Positions 63,473 through 64,000 of a DNA stretch of 64,000 nucleotides are shown piece after piece. The notes under the pieces were generated by a model. The model saw only the letters and a list, made by a program, of their open reading frames with translations, made no database searches and had not been told where the DNA came from. Origin of the DNA: Clostridium beijerinckii. GTDB taxonomy: Bacteria > Bacillota > Clostridia > Clostridiales > Clostridiaceae. The position numbers and the translations under genes are program-made. Position 1 is the first letter of the stretch, and each line of letters opens with the position of its first letter. The DNA lies in contig CP029329.1 of NCBI GenBank assembly GCA_003129525.1, forward strand, positions 62,001 to 126,000, read 5' to 3'.

Positions 63473-64000
63473 TTACTTCTCCTCCTTATCATTTATTTCT
63501 TCTACATTATTTGATTTTATTTCATCATTGGCATTTTCAGATGGCAATATACCTATTCCGCTATCACCAGTTTTTTTTGCATTTGCAATTGCTCTTTTAT
63601 GCTTAATTTTATTTACTATTATTGGCACCGCTGCACTTATTGCTGCAAAGTATATTATAATTGCAATTATCGTATCTGCTATTTCTGGTGGAATGCTTGT
63701 ATTAGCATTCATGAATCCTTTTCCAGAATATAACACCCCAAAGAAAATAGCTGATATAAATATACCTATTGGATTATTAGCACCAAGCAGAGATACCGCT
63801 ATTCCATCAAATCCTTGAGAAGGCATTACACCAATTTGCATATTAGATGCATTTCCTATATATTGAGTTACTCCAGCAAGTCCTGAAAGAGCTCCTGAAA
63901 TCATCATTGAAACTATTATATTTTTATTTACAAACATACCAGCATATTCTGCGGCATCCCGGTTAAACCCTACTGCCTTCAACTCATAACCTAAAACTGT
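63473..64000 (-). CDS. Nucleoside ABC transporter permease (NupP/YufP type), 5' end outside the window
   Basis: The C-terminal half of the second permease. The frame stays open to the right edge, where TVLGYELKAVGFNRDAAEYAG is the conserved ATPase-contact loop, so the ATG at 63982 is internal. Motifs GVMPSQGFDGIAVSLLGANNP and GIFISAIFFGVLYSG fit YufP. A charged cytoplasmic tail (SENANDEIKSNNVEEINDKE) ends the protein. It sits directly before the other permease with a one-base gap. The ATPase and BmpA binding protein are expected further right. Confidence 0.92.
   Translation of the reverse strand, partial: TVLGYELKAVGFNRDAAEYAGMFVNKNIIVSMMISGALSGLAGVTQYIGNASNMQIGVMPSQGFDGIAVSLLGANNPIGIFISAIFFGVLYSGKGFMNANTSIPPEIADTIIAIIIYFAAISAAVPIIVNKIKHKRAIANAKKTGDSGIGILPSENANDEIKSNNVEEINDKEEK

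Overview
The window is strongly AT-rich and clostridial in character. It shows Shine-Dalgarno starts of the GGAGG type, an electron-carrying [FeFe] hydrogenase operon, purine and TPP riboswitches, RNase J, HD-GYP signalling, and many hairpin-plus-U-run terminators. Gene content and repeat families point to a low-GC anaerobic Clostridium sensu stricto, probably near the C. beijerinckii group. The species is an inference.

Layout. 1-6.2 kb: the C-terminal part of a chemoreceptor, a solute-binding lipoprotein, an AIM24 protein, a guanine-riboswitch-controlled purine permease and a GNAT acetyltransferase. 6.6-16.4 kb: a small helical protein, an ABC-2 exporter pair, a glycerol-1-phosphate-dehydrogenase-like enzyme, a HAD phosphatase, small membrane proteins including PspC, an L,D-transpeptidase and a flavin amine oxidase. 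16.5-23 kb: an HTH-DUF2087 regulator, an orphan amino-acid-type binding protein, an HNH protein, a TPP-riboswitch-controlled thiamine-precursor ABC importer (thiZXY) and a CPBP protease. 23.4-30.2 kb: an operon of three different dynamin-like GTPases and a coiled-coil protein. 31-36.3 kb: an HxlR regulator beside the stump of its former divergent partner, then a NuoE/NuoF/[FeFe]-hydrogenase operon with a MITE-like repeat between the last two genes. 37-42 kb: alanine racemase, an RsgI-like secreted protein, an rRNA methyltransferase, and a MerR regulator fused to a methyltransferase. 42.2-45.1 kb: a compact DUF262 / AAA ATPase / HNH nuclease operon that looks like an anti-phage system. 45.3-50 kb: an orphan DegT aminotransferase, a complete IS4-family element and RNase J. 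50-57.7 kb: a DUF4931 protein with pullulanase, a secreted protein, a lysophospholipase-like hydrolase, an HD-GYP protein, a 52-residue protein and an ArsC/Spx-like protein. 57.7-64 kb: a nucleoside salvage operon, transcribed permease(s)-deoC-pdp-deoB-cdd-deoD, running off the right edge.

Most genes are on the minus strand. Two interspersed repeat families are visible. Family 1 (MITE-like, terminal inverted repeats near TAAGGCACAATCAAAAAAAT) has two full copies and several deleted ones. Family 2 (ends near TTAACAATTAACAATG, with small hairpins whose arms change together) sits in three junctions of the nucleoside operon.

The best candidates for an undescribed system are the DUF262-ATPase-HNH operon (42204-45136) and the triple-dynamin operon (23420-30212). 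Other points of note are two closely matching MerR-type 19-bp-spacer promoters 4.6 kb apart, and an IS4 insertion into the RNase J terminator whose end partly rebuilds that terminator.
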